The notes: generated by a model from the letters alone, not told the origin. A stretch of DNA of 64,000 nt from Phytohabitans suffuscus (GCF_011764565.1 NZ_AP022871.1:744001-808000); one strand, 5' to 3'; shown: positions 8,606 through 17,941, counted from the first letter of the stretch. Program-made: numbers and translations.

Positions 8606-10039
8606 CTACCGCTTGAACTTCTCGATGGAGGGGTCCTTCTTCACGTCGTCCGCGACCTTCTGCATGCGGGTCACGAACTTGTCGGCGTCACCACCGGTGA
8701 ACATCAGCTCGTTGGTGGCCGCCCGGCACTCGTCGTCCATCTTCTTGTACCAGGTGTCCCAGCGGTACGCGAAGTAGTCGGCACCGGCCGCCTGGAGCAT
8801 CGCCTCGCTGCTGGTGAGGCCGGGCGAGATGGTGAGGCCCTCGGTGGCGCCCTGCACGACCGTCAGCACCTTGGTCAGCTGGGTGAAGCCCTTCGCGCCC
8901 TCCTTGGAGAGCATGTGGCGCAGGTACTCCATGCCGCCGCGCGGGTTCTTGCCCTTGGCCGCGACGAAGTACATCTCGCCGGCCGCCGCGAAGATGGCCG
9001 ACTGCGGCAGCTTGTCCGAGGAGCTGGCGCTCGGCACCGGCATCACCGCGTAGTTGAAGCCGGCCGGGGTGTCCTTGGCCTGCTCGTTCTCCAGCCAGGA
9101 GCCGGAGGGGTAGAAGACCACCTGGTCCTGGTTCTGCTGGAGCTGGACCTCGGTGTGGCGCAGGCCGAGGTGCGACTTGTTCATGTACTTGGCGCCGATC
9201 TCGCCCCACAGCTGGGCGGCCTGCTTGACCGGCTCGGCGGTCCAGGCGCCGTCCTCAAGGTTGTCGATGTTCTTCAGGACGTCCGGCCCACCGATCTTGG
9301 CGGCCGTCGTGAGGATCACCAGGTACTGGTAGTAGGCGGCGTTCGCGCCCGCGTAGGCGTACCCGGTCTTGCCCGCGGCCTTGGCCTTGTCGAGCAGCGC
9401 GGTGAAGTCCGCCCAGGTCTTCGGCGGGGTCCAGCCGTTGGCCTGGAAGAGCTTGTCCGAGTACCAGAGGCCGAAGACGGTGAAGGCGTAGTTGAGCACG
9501 TACGGCTTGCCGTTGAACGAGCCCTGCTCGATCGTGCCCGGTACGAGCGTGTCCTTGACGGTCTTGCCGGCGATGTCCAGCGACGGCGCGTCGAACAGCT
9601 CGGTCAGGTCCTGCACCTGGCCGGCCTGCACCAGCGCGCCCTGGTCCATCAGCTTCGAGCCGGCGTTGTTGACCATGTCCGGCGGCTCGTTGCTGGTGAA
9701 CCGCGGCTGGAGCACGGTCGCCATCTCCTCGGCCTGGTTGAACTTCACCTCGGCCTCGGGGAACGACTTCTTGTACGAAGGGACGTGCACGTCGGTGGCG
9801 TACTTGGTGCCGAGGCCGCCGTTGAAGATGTAGATCTCGAGCGGTGCCTTGCCGTCGACGCCGAGCGGGTTGGTGGCGCTCTTCTCGCCCTCCGCCTGGT
9901 CGGTCGGCTCGTCGTCGCCGCCGCCGACGCACGCGGTGAGCAGACCGGCGGCCGGTGTCGCGAGCAGACCGGCGGCCGCGGCCCGGCGCAGCAGTGTGCG
10001 ACGGGTGAGATCCGACGTGCCGTCGGGGGTTACGGACAT
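8606..10039 (-). CDS. ngcE: Extracellular sugar-binding lipoprotein, NgcE family
   Basis: 477 aa. A twin-arginine-like start 'LTRRTLLRRAAAAGLLATP' precedes the lipobox LLTAC, with the lipid-bearing Cys at about residue 37, so it is an exported lipoprotein. The body resembles NgcE, the N-acetylglucosamine/chitobiose binding protein of Streptomyces, with 'EIYIFNGGLGTKYATDV' and 'DLTELFDAPSLDIAGK'. Five bases separate it from the next permease. The paralogue at 15148-16566 shares both blocks. Substrate identity is inferred. Confidence 0.8.
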   Translation of the reverse strand: MSVTPDGTSDLTRRTLLRRAAAAGLLATPAAGLLTACVGGGDDEPTDQAEGEKSATNPLGVDGKAPLEIYIFNGGLGTKYATDVHVPSYKKSFPEAEVKFNQAEEMATVLQPRFTSNEPPDMVNNAGSKLMDQGALVQAGQVQDLTELFDAPSLDIAGKTVKDTLVPGTIEQGSFNGKPYVLNYAFTVFGLWYSDKLFQANGWTPPKTWADFTALLDKAKAAGKTGYAYAGANAAYYQYLVILTTAAKIGGPDVLKNIDNLEDGAWTAEPVKQAAQLWGEIGAKYMNKSHLGLRHTEVQLQQNQDQVVFYPSGSWLENEQAKDTPAGFNYAVMPVPSASSSDKLPQSAIFAAAGEMYFVAAKGKNPRGGMEYLRHMLSKEGAKGFTQLTKVLTVVQGATEGLTISPGLTSSEAMLQAAGADYFAYRWDTWYKKMDDECRAATNELMFTGGDADKFVTRMQKVADDVKKDPSIEKFKR

Positions 10040-10106
10040 AGTGTCTCCTCGGTTGGTGTGGTTGGGTGGACTGTGCTGGCTGCGCTCCCTCGCCAGCCTC
10101 GCGGGG

Positions 10107-11000
10107 TCATCGGGCCGCCTCCTTGCCCGCCTTGTGGCCGTCGACGGCCTGGGCGGTCCGCTGGAACGCGGCGTGCGCGCGGTCGTGGGTGCGTTGTGCG
10201 ACGGCGATGTAGAGCAGGTCGAGCACGACCAGCTGGGGGTGCCGGGCCGAGAGCGCGTCCGGCCGGAACGTCGTCGCCTGCGTCGCGGTGAGCAGCACCA
10301 CGTCGGCCAGCTCGGCCAGCGGCGAGCGCGGAAAGCTCGTCAGCGCGACGGTCGTGGCGCCGTGGCTGCCCGCCTCGGCGAGCATCTCGATCGTCTCCCG
10401 CGTCTGTCCACTGTGGGAGATGCCCAGCGCCACGTCGCCGGCGCGGAGCAGGGCGGCGCTGGCGAGTCCGTTGTGGACGTCGGTCCAGGCCCAGGCGGCC
10501 ACGCCGATGCGGTGCAGGCTGAACTGCATCTCCTCGCCGACCAGGGCGCTGCCGCTGGCACCGAAGATGTTGACCCGGGTGGCGCCGGCGATCGCGTCCG
10601 CGGCCCGCTCCACCTCGCCGAGGTCGAGCAGCGCGGCGGTGTCGTGCATGGCCCGGGTGTCGGCCGCCATGATCTGTTGGAGCACCTTCTCCAGCGGGTC
10701 GCCGGGCTCGATCTCGCGGCCGATGTCCACGGTCCAGCCGGCGGCCCGGGCCCGCCCGGTCTCCGCGGCGATGCCGAGACGCAGCTCGGCGTAGCCCTCG
10801 AAGCCGAGCGCCCGGCAGAAGCGGGTGACCGTCGCCGGCGAGGTGCCACTCCGCTCGGCCAGCTCGACGATCGTGGCCCGGGCCGCGCCGGCCGGGTCGG
10901 TGAGCACCTGGTCGGCGACGCGGCGCAGCGCGCCGGTGAACTCCGGCAGCTTGGCACGAACGGCCAGGAGCACGCCGTCCACAGCCACCGGGGAGTCCAT
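10107..11000 (-). CDS. MurR/RpiR family transcriptional regulator
   Basis: 297 aa. The N-terminal RpiR helix-turn-helix includes 'ERSGTSPATVTRFCRALGFE' (about 49-68). A C-terminal SIS sugar-phosphate-binding domain has 'RVNIFGASGSALVGEEMQFS' and 'GISHSGQTRETIEML'. Such regulators sense phosphosugars, for example GlcNAc-6-P or MurNAc-6-P. It is the first gene of the leftward transporter operon and is divergent from a GlcNAc-kinase-like gene, so it probably controls both. A palindrome overlapping its own likely -10 box (11055-11068) is the candidate operator. Confidence 0.85.
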   Translation of the reverse strand: MDSPVAVDGVLLAVRAKLPEFTGALRRVADQVLTDPAGAARATIVELAERSGTSPATVTRFCRALGFEGYAELRLGIAAETGRARAAGWTVDIGREIEPGDPLEKVLQQIMAADTRAMHDTAALLDLGEVERAADAIAGATRVNIFGASGSALVGEEMQFSLHRIGVAAWAWTDVHNGLASAALLRAGDVALGISHSGQTRETIEMLAEAGSHGATTVALTSFPRSPLAELADVVLLTATQATTFRPDALSARHPQLVVLDLLYIAVAQRTHDRAHAAFQRTAQAVDGHKAGKEAAR

Positions 11001-11054
11001 ACGAGGGCCGCCTTTCCTGGGGAACGCGTTTGGAAAGAGTGTTAACTGATAGTG

Positions 11055-11088
11055 GTAAAAGTTCTTACTAAGAGGGCTACCTTGTCAA
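11055..11088 (-). promoter_or_regulatory. Candidate promoter and operator of the rpiR-ngc operon
   Basis: Read leftward, a -35 box TTGACA (11088-11083) is followed by 15 bp and TAAGAA (11067-11062). The imperfect palindrome GTAAAAGTTCTTAC (11055-11068) overlaps the -10 box, as expected for a repressor site. A TAAGAAT -10 box also occurs before the second operon at 16612-16618. Confidence 0.45.
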
Positions 11089-11121
11089 GTCGTTGGGCGA
11101 AGTTTTCAAACTGTTACCGTC

Positions 11122-11135
11122 TGGGAGCGCTTTCA
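11122..11135. promoter_or_regulatory. LacI-type (CebR-like) operator candidate
   Basis: TGGGAGCGCTTTCA matches 12 of 14 bases of the published CebR cellobiose-repressor box TGGGAGCGCTCCCA. It lies 27 bp before the kinase start in the divergent intergenic region. A related site, TCTTAGCGCTTTGA, lies before the second transporter operon. No LacI-family gene is in the window, so the regulator would be encoded elsewhere. Confidence 0.5.
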
Positions 11136-11162
11136 GGACCCCTCCGGCACCACGATGAGCGG

Positions 11163-12209
11163 GTGTCTGACGCACTCGTGATCGGGCTCGACATCGGCGG
11201 CACCTCGACCCGCGCCGTGCTCGCCTCCCTCGCGGGTGACCGCACCGGCACCGGCACCGCCGGCGGCGGCAACCCCACCTCGCACGGCGCCGAGGCGGCC
11301 GCGGCCGAGCTGGCCAAGGCGCTCGGCGCGGCGCTCGGGTCGACCGACCCCGGCCGGGTGCGCGCGGGCACGATCGGCCTCGCCGGCGTGGCCCGCCTGA
11401 TGGCCGACCCGGCGAGCCGCGCCGCGTTCGACCGCGCGTGGGCCGAAGTGGGGCTCACCTGCCCCTACGAGCTGATCGGCGACCCGCTCGTGGCGTACGC
11501 GTCCGGCACGGCCAGCCCAGACGGCACGGTGCTGATCGCCGGTACGGGCGCCGTCGCCGCCACCGTCCGCGGCTTCGCGCTCGACCGCGTGTCCGACGGG
11601 CACGGCTGGCTCCTGGGCGACGCCGGCTCCGGCTTCTGGCTGGGCCGCGAAGCCGTCCGCGCGACACTGGCCACCATGGACGCCGGCCGCCCGCTCGGTC
11701 GCCTCTCCCGCGCCGTGGTGCGCACGCTGCTGCCCGCCGAAGCGCCCTCCGCCGCGGGCCCCGCCGCTGGCGGGCGCGCGGACCTGGGCGCGCTCTCCGC
11801 GCGGGACCGGGTCGACGACCTGGTACAGCGGGTGACCCGCCGCCCGCCGGTGGAGCTGGCCGGGCTGGCTCCCCTGGTGATCGCCGCCCACGCCGAGGGC
11901 GACCGCACCGCGACCGCCCTGCTGGCCGAGGCGGGCCGCCTGCTGACCGAGAGCGTCGCGCGCATCCGCGAGCCGGGCGACACCACCCCGGTCGTCCTGG
12001 CCGGCGGCCTGCTGGTCGGCGATACCCCGCTGGCCACGGCGGTGGAACGCGAGCTGAGGTCCCGCTGGCCGGACGCGACCCGCCGACGGGCCTCGGACGG
12101 GGCGGCGGCGGCCGCGTGGCTGGCGGCCCGACCGCTGCTCACCCCGACGGATGCCTCAGCCCTGCACACCCGCCTGGTCCCGCAATCCGCCAACAATCCG
12201 CTAAAGTAA
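11163..12209 (+). CDS. BadF/BcrA-type ATPase, N-acetylglucosamine kinase-like
   Basis: 348 aa of the sugar kinase/actin fold. Phosphate-1 is 'IGLDIGGTSTRAVLA' (residues 7-21); phosphate-2 and connecting motifs are 'TVLIAGTGAVAATV' and 'GHGWLLGDAGSGFWLGREAV'. Family members include N-acetylglucosamine kinases. Divergent from the RpiR regulator and NgcEFG-like genes, it probably phosphorylates the imported amino sugar, giving the phosphosugar that RpiR senses; that link is inference. GTG 11163 is chosen because upstream in-frame codons are not conserved-looking and cover the operator region. Confidence 0.75.
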   Translation: MSDALVIGLDIGGTSTRAVLASLAGDRTGTGTAGGGNPTSHGAEAAAAELAKALGAALGSTDPGRVRAGTIGLAGVARLMADPASRAAFDRAWAEVGLTCPYELIGDPLVAYASGTASPDGTVLIAGTGAVAATVRGFALDRVSDGHGWLLGDAGSGFWLGREAVRATLATMDAGRPLGRLSRAVVRTLLPAEAPSAAGPAAGGRADLGALSARDRVDDLVQRVTRRPPVELAGLAPLVIAAHAEGDRTATALLAEAGRLLTESVARIREPGDTTPVVLAGGLLVGDTPLATAVERELRSRWPDATRRRASDGAAAAAWLAARPLLTPTDASALHTRLVPQSANNPLK

Positions 12210-12281
12210 CTAACGTAGTCCTCGACTAGCAGATTTTTCAGTCCGGTTTGGTATGCCTTGCGCAGTTTTTCCGATCTTTCT

Positions 12282-13319
12282 ATGACGATCGGCCACGTTC
12301 CGGCCGACATCGTGACCCGCCTGAGCGCTGTCGATATCGGGCGGGGATCCGAGGCTCTCTACCGCGACCAGATGCCGGGTCTGCTGCATCTCCTGTCAGA
12401 CCGGGCCCGAGTCGCGAGCATAACGGCTTCGTCGGCGATCGAGGGCATCGTGGTCGCTGACCCTAGCCGCGCCGAGCGCATCCTCCAAGGACGCGTGCGC
12501 CGGCTGCGGAGCCGAAGCGAGCAGGAGCTGGCAGGCTACCGGGACGCGCAGGACTACCTTTTCCAGCGCGACTGGCACCCGTTGAGTCCCGGACTGCTCC
12601 TTCATCTGCACCGGCTGCTCTTCCAGCACACCGCCTCGGCCGGGGGACGGTTCAAGTCCGAGGACAACCTGGTCGTCGACCGGTCCGCGGACGGAAGCAC
12701 CACCGTGCGCTTCCGTCCGGTCCCCGCCAAGGAGACCGAGTTCTACGTCGCCGAGCTCATCGATCGCTACGCCGCTGCTGTATCGGCCGGCCAACATCAT
12801 CCGGTACTGCTGATCGGCAGCTTCGTGCTCGACCTCCTGGTGGTCCACCCGTTCGAAGATGGCAACGGCCGCGTCGCACGGGCGCTCACAAATGCTCTGC
12901 TCATCGAGCGGGGCTACACCGTGTCCCGGTACGTCAGCCTGGAGGAGCTGATGGCCAGCTCCGAAGATGCGTACTACCAGGCACTGCTGGACTCGACGCA
13001 CGGCTGGCACGACGACAAGGCCGATTCGTGGCCGTGGCTGCGCTACTTCGTCGGTGTCCTGGCGGACGCCTACAACGTCTTCTCCACGCGTGCCGCGGCC
13101 AACCGGAGTGCGGGGTCCAAGCAGGACCGGGTGCGTGACTACCTGCTCAACCACGCGGCGGACGAGTTCCGGATCGCCGACGTCCGGACAGCCCTCCCCG
13201 GCGTCAGCGACCAGACCATCCGGCTCGTGCTCGACAAGCTCCGGGCCGACGGCGCGGTGACCTCGCAGGGCTTGGGACGGACCGCGACCTGGCGCAGGAC
13301 CAGCCGCCCACCCCGCTGA
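12282..13319 (+). CDS. Fic family protein (AMPylase-type)
   Basis: 345 aa. The catalytic Fic motif HPFEDGNGRVAR is complete at residues 189-200, so the enzyme should be able to transfer AMP to a target hydroxyl. The N-terminal inhibitory helix motif S-x3-E-G ('SSAIEG', 50-55) is present, placing it in the self-inhibited class II type. The C-terminal 60 residues look like a winged helix ('FRIADVRTALPGVSDQTIR'). No antitoxin-like partner gene is adjacent. ATG 12282 is used; a TTG 24 bp upstream is in frame. It converges on the second ABC operon with a 19-bp gap. Confidence 0.9.
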   Translation: MTIGHVPADIVTRLSAVDIGRGSEALYRDQMPGLLHLLSDRARVASITASSAIEGIVVADPSRAERILQGRVRRLRSRSEQELAGYRDAQDYLFQRDWHPLSPGLLLHLHRLLFQHTASAGGRFKSEDNLVVDRSADGSTTVRFRPVPAKETEFYVAELIDRYAAAVSAGQHHPVLLIGSFVLDLLVVHPFEDGNGRVARALTNALLIERGYTVSRYVSLEELMASSEDAYYQALLDSTHGWHDDKADSWPWLRYFVGVLADAYNVFSTRAAANRSAGSKQDRVRDYLLNHAADEFRIADVRTALPGVSDQTIRLVLDKLRADGAVTSQGLGRTATWRRTSRPPR

Positions 13320-13338
13320 GGCGTTCTCCCGTCGCGGG

Positions 13339-14226
13339 CTACTTCAGCTGGCCGGCCGTCAGGCCGGACTGGATCTGGCGCTGGAAGAGGGCGTAGACGC
13401 CGAGCACCGGGAGCATCGCGATCGTCAGGCCGGCGAAGAGGCCGCTGAAGTCGCCCTGGTAGCCCTGGCTCACGGCGAGCGCCGACAGTCCCTGCGCCAG
13501 CACGTACCGGGACTCGTCGTCGGGTATCAGCACCTGGGGCAGGATGAACTGGTTCCACTGGGCGAGGAAGTTGAAGATGCCCACGCTGATCAGGCCCGGC
13601 CGGGCCATCGGCAGCATCACCCGGAAGAAGAGCCGGAAATGGCCGCAGCCGTCGATCAGCGCGGCCTCGGCGACCGCCTGCGGCAGCGTGCGGAAGAACG
13701 CGGTCAGGAAGAAGACGGTGAACGGCAGCGAGTAGGCCGCGTACACCAGGATGAGGCCCCGCCAGGTGTTGAACAGGCCCGCGTCGCGCACCACGAAGAA
13801 GAGCGGCACCAGCGCCAGGAAGACGGGAAACATCATGCCGCCGACGAACGCGTAGTAGAAGACCTGCTTGAAGCGGAAGTCGTAGCGGGCGAAGACGTAC
13901 GCGGCGGTGGCGCCGAAGAGCATCGTGAGCGCGAGCGAGCCGGAGACCACCACGAAGGTGTTGAGGAAGTACTGGCCGATGTGCGCCTCGGTCCACGCGC
14001 GCTGCCAGTTTTCCAGGCGCAGCGCGCCGGGCAGGCCCCACGGGTCGGTGAGGATCTCGTTGTCGTCCTTGAACGAGCTCATCACCACCCACAGCAGCGG
14101 CAGCGTGGTGAGCAGCCCCCACAGCAGCAGGAAGCCGTGCGAGAAGACGTTGGCCACGCCCCACTCGCGGCGCGGCGGGCGGTCCGCGGGCGGCGCCTGC
14201 GACGGCCGGGAGTCCAGCAGCGTCAT
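13339..14226 (-). CDS. Sugar ABC transporter permease, NgcG/MalG-like (second operon)
   Basis: 295 aa, six membrane segments, with the EAA loop 'EAALIDGCGHFRLFFRVMLP'. Strongly similar along its whole length to the permease at 6756-7676, including 'FPVFLALVPLF' and the ending 'QRQIQSGLTAGQLK'. Its ATG overlaps the stop of the upstream permease by 4 bp (ATGA), so the two are translationally coupled. Last gene of the SBP-permease-permease operon, which has no kinase, regulator or ATPase of its own. Confidence 0.85.
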   Translation of the reverse strand: MTLLDSRPSQAPPADRPPRREWGVANVFSHGFLLLWGLLTTLPLLWVVMSSFKDDNEILTDPWGLPGALRLENWQRAWTEAHIGQYFLNTFVVVSGSLALTMLFGATAAYVFARYDFRFKQVFYYAFVGGMMFPVFLALVPLFFVVRDAGLFNTWRGLILVYAAYSLPFTVFFLTAFFRTLPQAVAEAALIDGCGHFRLFFRVMLPMARPGLISVGIFNFLAQWNQFILPQVLIPDDESRYVLAQGLSALAVSQGYQGDFSGLFAGLTIAMLPVLGVYALFQRQIQSGLTAGQLK

Positions 14227-15131
14227 GAGAACTCGATCCGGTCGCGGCGGGACGCGCGCAGCGCGAGCACCGCCACCGACAGGGTGAGGAAGAACATCAC
14301 GACGCCGATCGCCGAGGCGTACCCGAACTTGGTGTCGCTGCCGAAGGCGGTGTTGTACATGCGCAGGCCGATGACGTCGGAGGAGAAGTTGGGGCCGCCG
14401 TCGGTCATCCGCTGCACCAGGATGAAGCCGTCGAGGGCGGCGATCGCCAGGTAGATCCAGGCGACCTGCACGGTGTCCCACAGCAGCGGGATCGTGACGC
14501 GCCGCAGCGTCACCAGCCGGCCCGCCCCGTCCAGCAGCACCGCCTCGTAGATGTCCCTCGGGATGGCCTGCATCGCCGCGCCGAAGAGCACCACGTAGAA
14601 GCCGACGTTGGCCCAGACCATGACGGCCAGCACGCACCAGAACGCGGTGCGCGGGTCGCCCAGCCAGCTCGGCCCGTCGATGCCGAGCGGCTTCAGCGCG
14701 GCGTTCAGCAGGCCGGCGTTGGGGTGGTACACCTGCTGCCAGATCACCGCGATGATCACGACGGAGAGGACCTGGGGGAAGAAGTACACCAGGCGGTACG
14801 CCGCGGTGCCGCGCACGCCGACCACGCCGGCCCGCCCCGCGCGCCCGCCCATGTTGAGCATGGTCGCGAAGAACAGGCCGAGCGCGATCGTCAGGACCGG
14901 GACCAGGGCGAGCAGGATGGCGTTGTTCTTGATGGCGTTCCAGACGTAGTCGTCCCGCAGGAGCTGGACGAAGTTGTCCAGACCCACCGAGTTGGCGTCC
15001 GCGGAGTAGCCGAGCCAGTCGGTGGTGGAGATCTGGAACGCCTGCAGGTACGGCGAGAGCACGAAGACGCCGTACAGGACCAGGGGCGGCACCAGGAACG
15101 CGATGATCAGGGGGTACTTGCCATGCCGCAT
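14223..15131 (-). CDS. Sugar ABC transporter permease, NgcF/MalF-like (second operon)
   Basis: 302 aa, intact. It begins MRHGKYPLIIAFLVPPLVLY and carries the EAA loop 'EAVLLDGAGRLVTLRRVTIP'. It is the intact paralogue of 7690-8600 and provides the internal reference showing a missing G in that gene. It lies 16 bp after the binding-protein stop and overlaps the next permease by 4 bp. Substrate is probably a sugar or chito/cello-oligosaccharide, inferred from the family only. Confidence 0.85.
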   Translation of the reverse strand: MRHGKYPLIIAFLVPPLVLYGVFVLSPYLQAFQISTTDWLGYSADANSVGLDNFVQLLRDDYVWNAIKNNAILLALVPVLTIALGLFFATMLNMGGRAGRAGVVGVRGTAAYRLVYFFPQVLSVVIIAVIWQQVYHPNAGLLNAALKPLGIDGPSWLGDPRTAFWCVLAVMVWANVGFYVVLFGAAMQAIPRDIYEAVLLDGAGRLVTLRRVTIPLLWDTVQVAWIYLAIAALDGFILVQRMTDGGPNFSSDVIGLRMYNTAFGSDTKFGYASAIGVVMFFLTLSVAVLALRASRRDRIEFS

Positions 15132-15147
15132 GCGCCGCCCCTGCCCC

Positions 15148-16566
15148 TCAGGCCCGCTTGTACTTCTTGAGCGAGCTGTCCTGGGCGATCATGTCAGCGC
15201 CCTTCTGGCACTGCGCGAGGAAGTCGGCCGGCCCGATGCGACCGCTGAAGAACTCCCCGCACGCCGCGTCGACAAGCTCGCGCTCCAGCTTGCGGTAGTA
15301 GTTGTTGTAGACCCAGTTGAAGCCGTTGGCGCCGGAGGCGTCCAGCGCCTTGACCACCGTGGTCAGGCCGGGCGGGAGCGTCGCCCCCTCGGCCGCGCCG
15401 GCCACGACGCTGAGCGCGGAGACCTTCTGGGTGAAGTCCTTGGCGCCGCGCATCGACAGCACGGTCCGGAAGTACTCCAGGCCGCCGGCCACGTTCTTCG
15501 CCTTGGCGGGCACGATGAACGGCTCGCCCGCCGTACCGCGGATCGCCTCGAACGGCAGCTTGTCGCCCGCGCCGAGGCTGGGCGTGGGCGCGATCGCCAT
15601 GTCGAAGCCGGCGGGGGTGACCGCCTTCTGCTCGTTCTCGATCCAGGAGCCGCAGGAGATGAGCGCGGCCTTGCCACGGCACCACTCGGTCTGCGACTGC
15701 ACGTGGTCCAGGCCGGGGGTGCCGGGGAGGATGAACTGGTCCTTGACGATCTGGTGCCACGCGTCGGCGGCGGTCCTCATCGCGTCCGAGGTCCAGGCGT
15801 TGGGCTCCAGGTTGTCGATGTTCTTCGCGACGTCCAGCCCGCCGAGCTTGACGGCCGTGGAGATGACCGGCCAGCTCATGTAGCGGGGGTGCTTGCCCGC
15901 GTACGTCCACGGGGCGATGCCGGCGGCCTTGATGGTGCGGCAGAGCGCGATGTGGTCGTCCCAGGTCCTCGGGTACTCCCAGCCGCGGTCGGCGAAAAGT
16001 TTCGTCGAGTACCAGATGCCGTAGGCGGTGTAGCTGATGTTGAGCACGTGGAACCTGCCGTCGTAGCTGCCCACCTCGACCACGCCGGGCAGCAGCGTCT
16101 CGCGCACCTTCTTGCCGGGCACGTCGAGGCTCGGCGCGTCGAGCAGCTCGCCCAGGTCGGCGAGCGCGCCCTGCGAGACCAGGGCACCCGGGTCGATCTG
16201 CCCGGCGCCGGAGTTGTTGACCACGTCCGGCGGGCTGCCGTCGACGAAGCGTGGCTGGAGGGTCTTGCTGATCTCCTGGGTGGACGAGTGGGTGATCTTC
16301 GCGTTCGGGTACTTCTCGCTGTACATGGCCTCGTGGGCCTTGGCGTACTCCTCGCCGTACCCGCCGTTGAAGATGACCACCTCGAGGGGTGCGTCCGCCT
16401 TGACGCCGAACGGGTTTTCGGCGGTCTTCTCGCCCCTGCCGGCGCTGTCGTCGCCCGAGTCGTCGTCGCCGCCCATCGCGCAGCCGGTCAGCAGGCCGGC
16501 CGCGGGGGTCGCCATGACGCCGGCGACGACCCCGCGACGGAGAATGTCACGCCTTGTACTATTCAT
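15148..16566 (-). CDS. Extracellular sugar-binding lipoprotein, NgcE family (second operon)
   Basis: 472 aa. The Tat-like signal 'STRRDILRRGVVAGV' and lipobox LLTGC near residues 25-29 mark an exported lipoprotein. The body is a diverged paralogue of 8606-10039, sharing 'LLDAPSLDVPGKKVRETLLP' and 'SWIENEQKAVTPAGFD', so substrate preference may differ. First gene of its operon, with a promoter-like region and a LacI-type site just upstream. Confidence 0.85.
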   Translation of the reverse strand: MNSTRRDILRRGVVAGVMATPAAGLLTGCAMGGDDDSGDDSAGRGEKTAENPFGVKADAPLEVVIFNGGYGEEYAKAHEAMYSEKYPNAKITHSSTQEISKTLQPRFVDGSPPDVVNNSGAGQIDPGALVSQGALADLGELLDAPSLDVPGKKVRETLLPGVVEVGSYDGRFHVLNISYTAYGIWYSTKLFADRGWEYPRTWDDHIALCRTIKAAGIAPWTYAGKHPRYMSWPVISTAVKLGGLDVAKNIDNLEPNAWTSDAMRTAADAWHQIVKDQFILPGTPGLDHVQSQTEWCRGKAALISCGSWIENEQKAVTPAGFDMAIAPTPSLGAGDKLPFEAIRGTAGEPFIVPAKAKNVAGGLEYFRTVLSMRGAKDFTQKVSALSVVAGAAEGATLPPGLTTVVKALDASGANGFNWVYNNYYRKLERELVDAACGEFFSGRIGPADFLAQCQKGADMIAQDSSLKKYKRA

Positions 16567-16594
16567 GGGGGCCGCGTCACTTCCCTTCAGTCGC

Positions 16595-16641
16595 TCTTAG
16601 CGCTTTGAAGGATTCTTACGACAAGTGGCGGGTGACAGCAA
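16595..16641 (-). promoter_or_regulatory. Promoter and LacI-type operator of the second ABC operon
   Basis: Read leftward: TTGCTG (16641-16636), a 17-bp spacer, TAAGAAT (16618-16612), then TCTTAGCGCTTTGA on the plus strand at 16595-16608, between the -10 box and the ATG at 16566. The AGCGCTTT core is shared with the site at 11122-11135. Position and form suggest repression by a LacI-family regulator. Confidence 0.5.
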
Positions 16642-16658
16642 CCCCGGGCGCCGAACCG

Positions 16659-17941
16659 TTACGCGCGGGCGATCGCGTCGGCCAGGATGGCCAGCCCTTC
16701 CCGCGCCTCCTCCTCACTCAACGTGAGCGGCGGACCCATGCGGAGCACGTTGCCGTACAGGCCGCCCTTGCCCACCAGCAGACCGCCCTCCTTGGCCAAC
16801 TCGAAGACCCGCCCGGCCGCCGCCGCGTCCGGCTCCACGGTGCCCGGCCGCACGAGCTCGATGGCCAGCATCAGCCCCTGCCCCGCACCTCGGCCACGGC
16901 CGGGTGGTCGGCGGCCACCGCGCGCAGCCCCTCCAACAGGATGGCGCCGATCCGCTGGGCGTTCTCCTGAAGGTTGTGGTCGAGCACGTAGTCGAGGACC
17001 GCGTTGCCGGCCGCCGTCGAGATCGGGTTGCCGCCGAACGTGGAGAACGAGATCGCCTGCACCGCGTTCATCACCTCGGCCCGCCCGACGACCCCGGCCA
17101 GCGCGAACCCGTTGCCGATGCCCTTGGCGAACGTGAGCAGGTCCGGGGTCACGCCGTGCGCCTGGTACCCCCAGAAGTGCTCGCCGGTGCGCCCCCAGCC
17201 GGTCTGCACCTCGTCCGAGATGAGCAGGATGCCGTACTCGTCGAGCACCTTCTTGATCGCCGCGAAGAGCCCGTCCGGCGCGGACACGAACCCGCCCACG
17301 CCCTGGATCGGCTCGGCGATCAGGCAGGCCACGTCGCCGGCCGTCTGGGTGGCCAGCACCTCGCGCAGGTCCTCGACCGCCGCCTCGATGTGGTCGGCCT
17401 CGTCGAGCTTGGCGAGCAGGCCGCGCAGCCGGTCGCCGGAGTGCAGCCAGGCCACCTGCAGCGGGTTGAGGCTGCTCGCCGACCAGCTGCGGTGCCCGGT
17501 GGCGCCCATCGCCGCGTACGTCCGGCCGTGGTAGCTGTTGCGCACCGCGAGGATCTGGTTGGAGCGGCGCAGGTTGGTGGCGACCAGCAGCGCCGCCTCG
17601 TTGGCCTCGGTGCCGGAGTTGGTGAAGAAGACGCGCGCGTCCTCGATACCGGAGAGGCGGGCGATCTTCTCGGCGAGCTCGACCTGCTGGCGGATCAGGT
17701 AGAGCGTCGAGGTGTGCACCACGCCGGTGCGCAGCTGCCGCTCGACCGCCTCGCGCACCTCCGGCACGTCGTACCCGATCATGGTGGTCAGCACGCCACC
17801 GAAGAAGTCGAGATAGCTGCGGCCGTTCGCGTCGGTGACCCGGCACCCCGAGCCGGACACGATCTCGATCGGCTCCGCGTAGTAGAGCGGCATCCACTTG
17901 GGCAGTACGGCCTGGTGCCGGGCGAGCAGGTCATCGGTCAT
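16659..17941 (-). CDS. Class III (PLP) aminotransferase (frameshifted)
   Basis: About 427 aa when read through one frameshift. It contains 'FFTNSGTEANEAALLVATNL', 'YHGRTYAAMGATGHRSW', 'LISDEVQTGWGRTGEHFWGY' and the PLP lysine in 'LTFAKGIGNGFALAG', all typical of the ornithine/GABA/alanine-glyoxylate aminotransferase fold. It resembles AGXT2-like enzymes, but the amino donor is uncertain. The frame breaks at four G on the coding strand (16875-16878); a fifth restores 'VRGRGLMLAIELV'. The last 70 residues then match the family end. Monocistronic as far as can be seen. Confidence 0.75.

Noticed and set aside
12282..13319. Fic/antitoxin toxin module
   Set aside because: No small partner gene is adjacent, and the inhibitory motif is internal (class II), so a two-gene toxin system is not supported.
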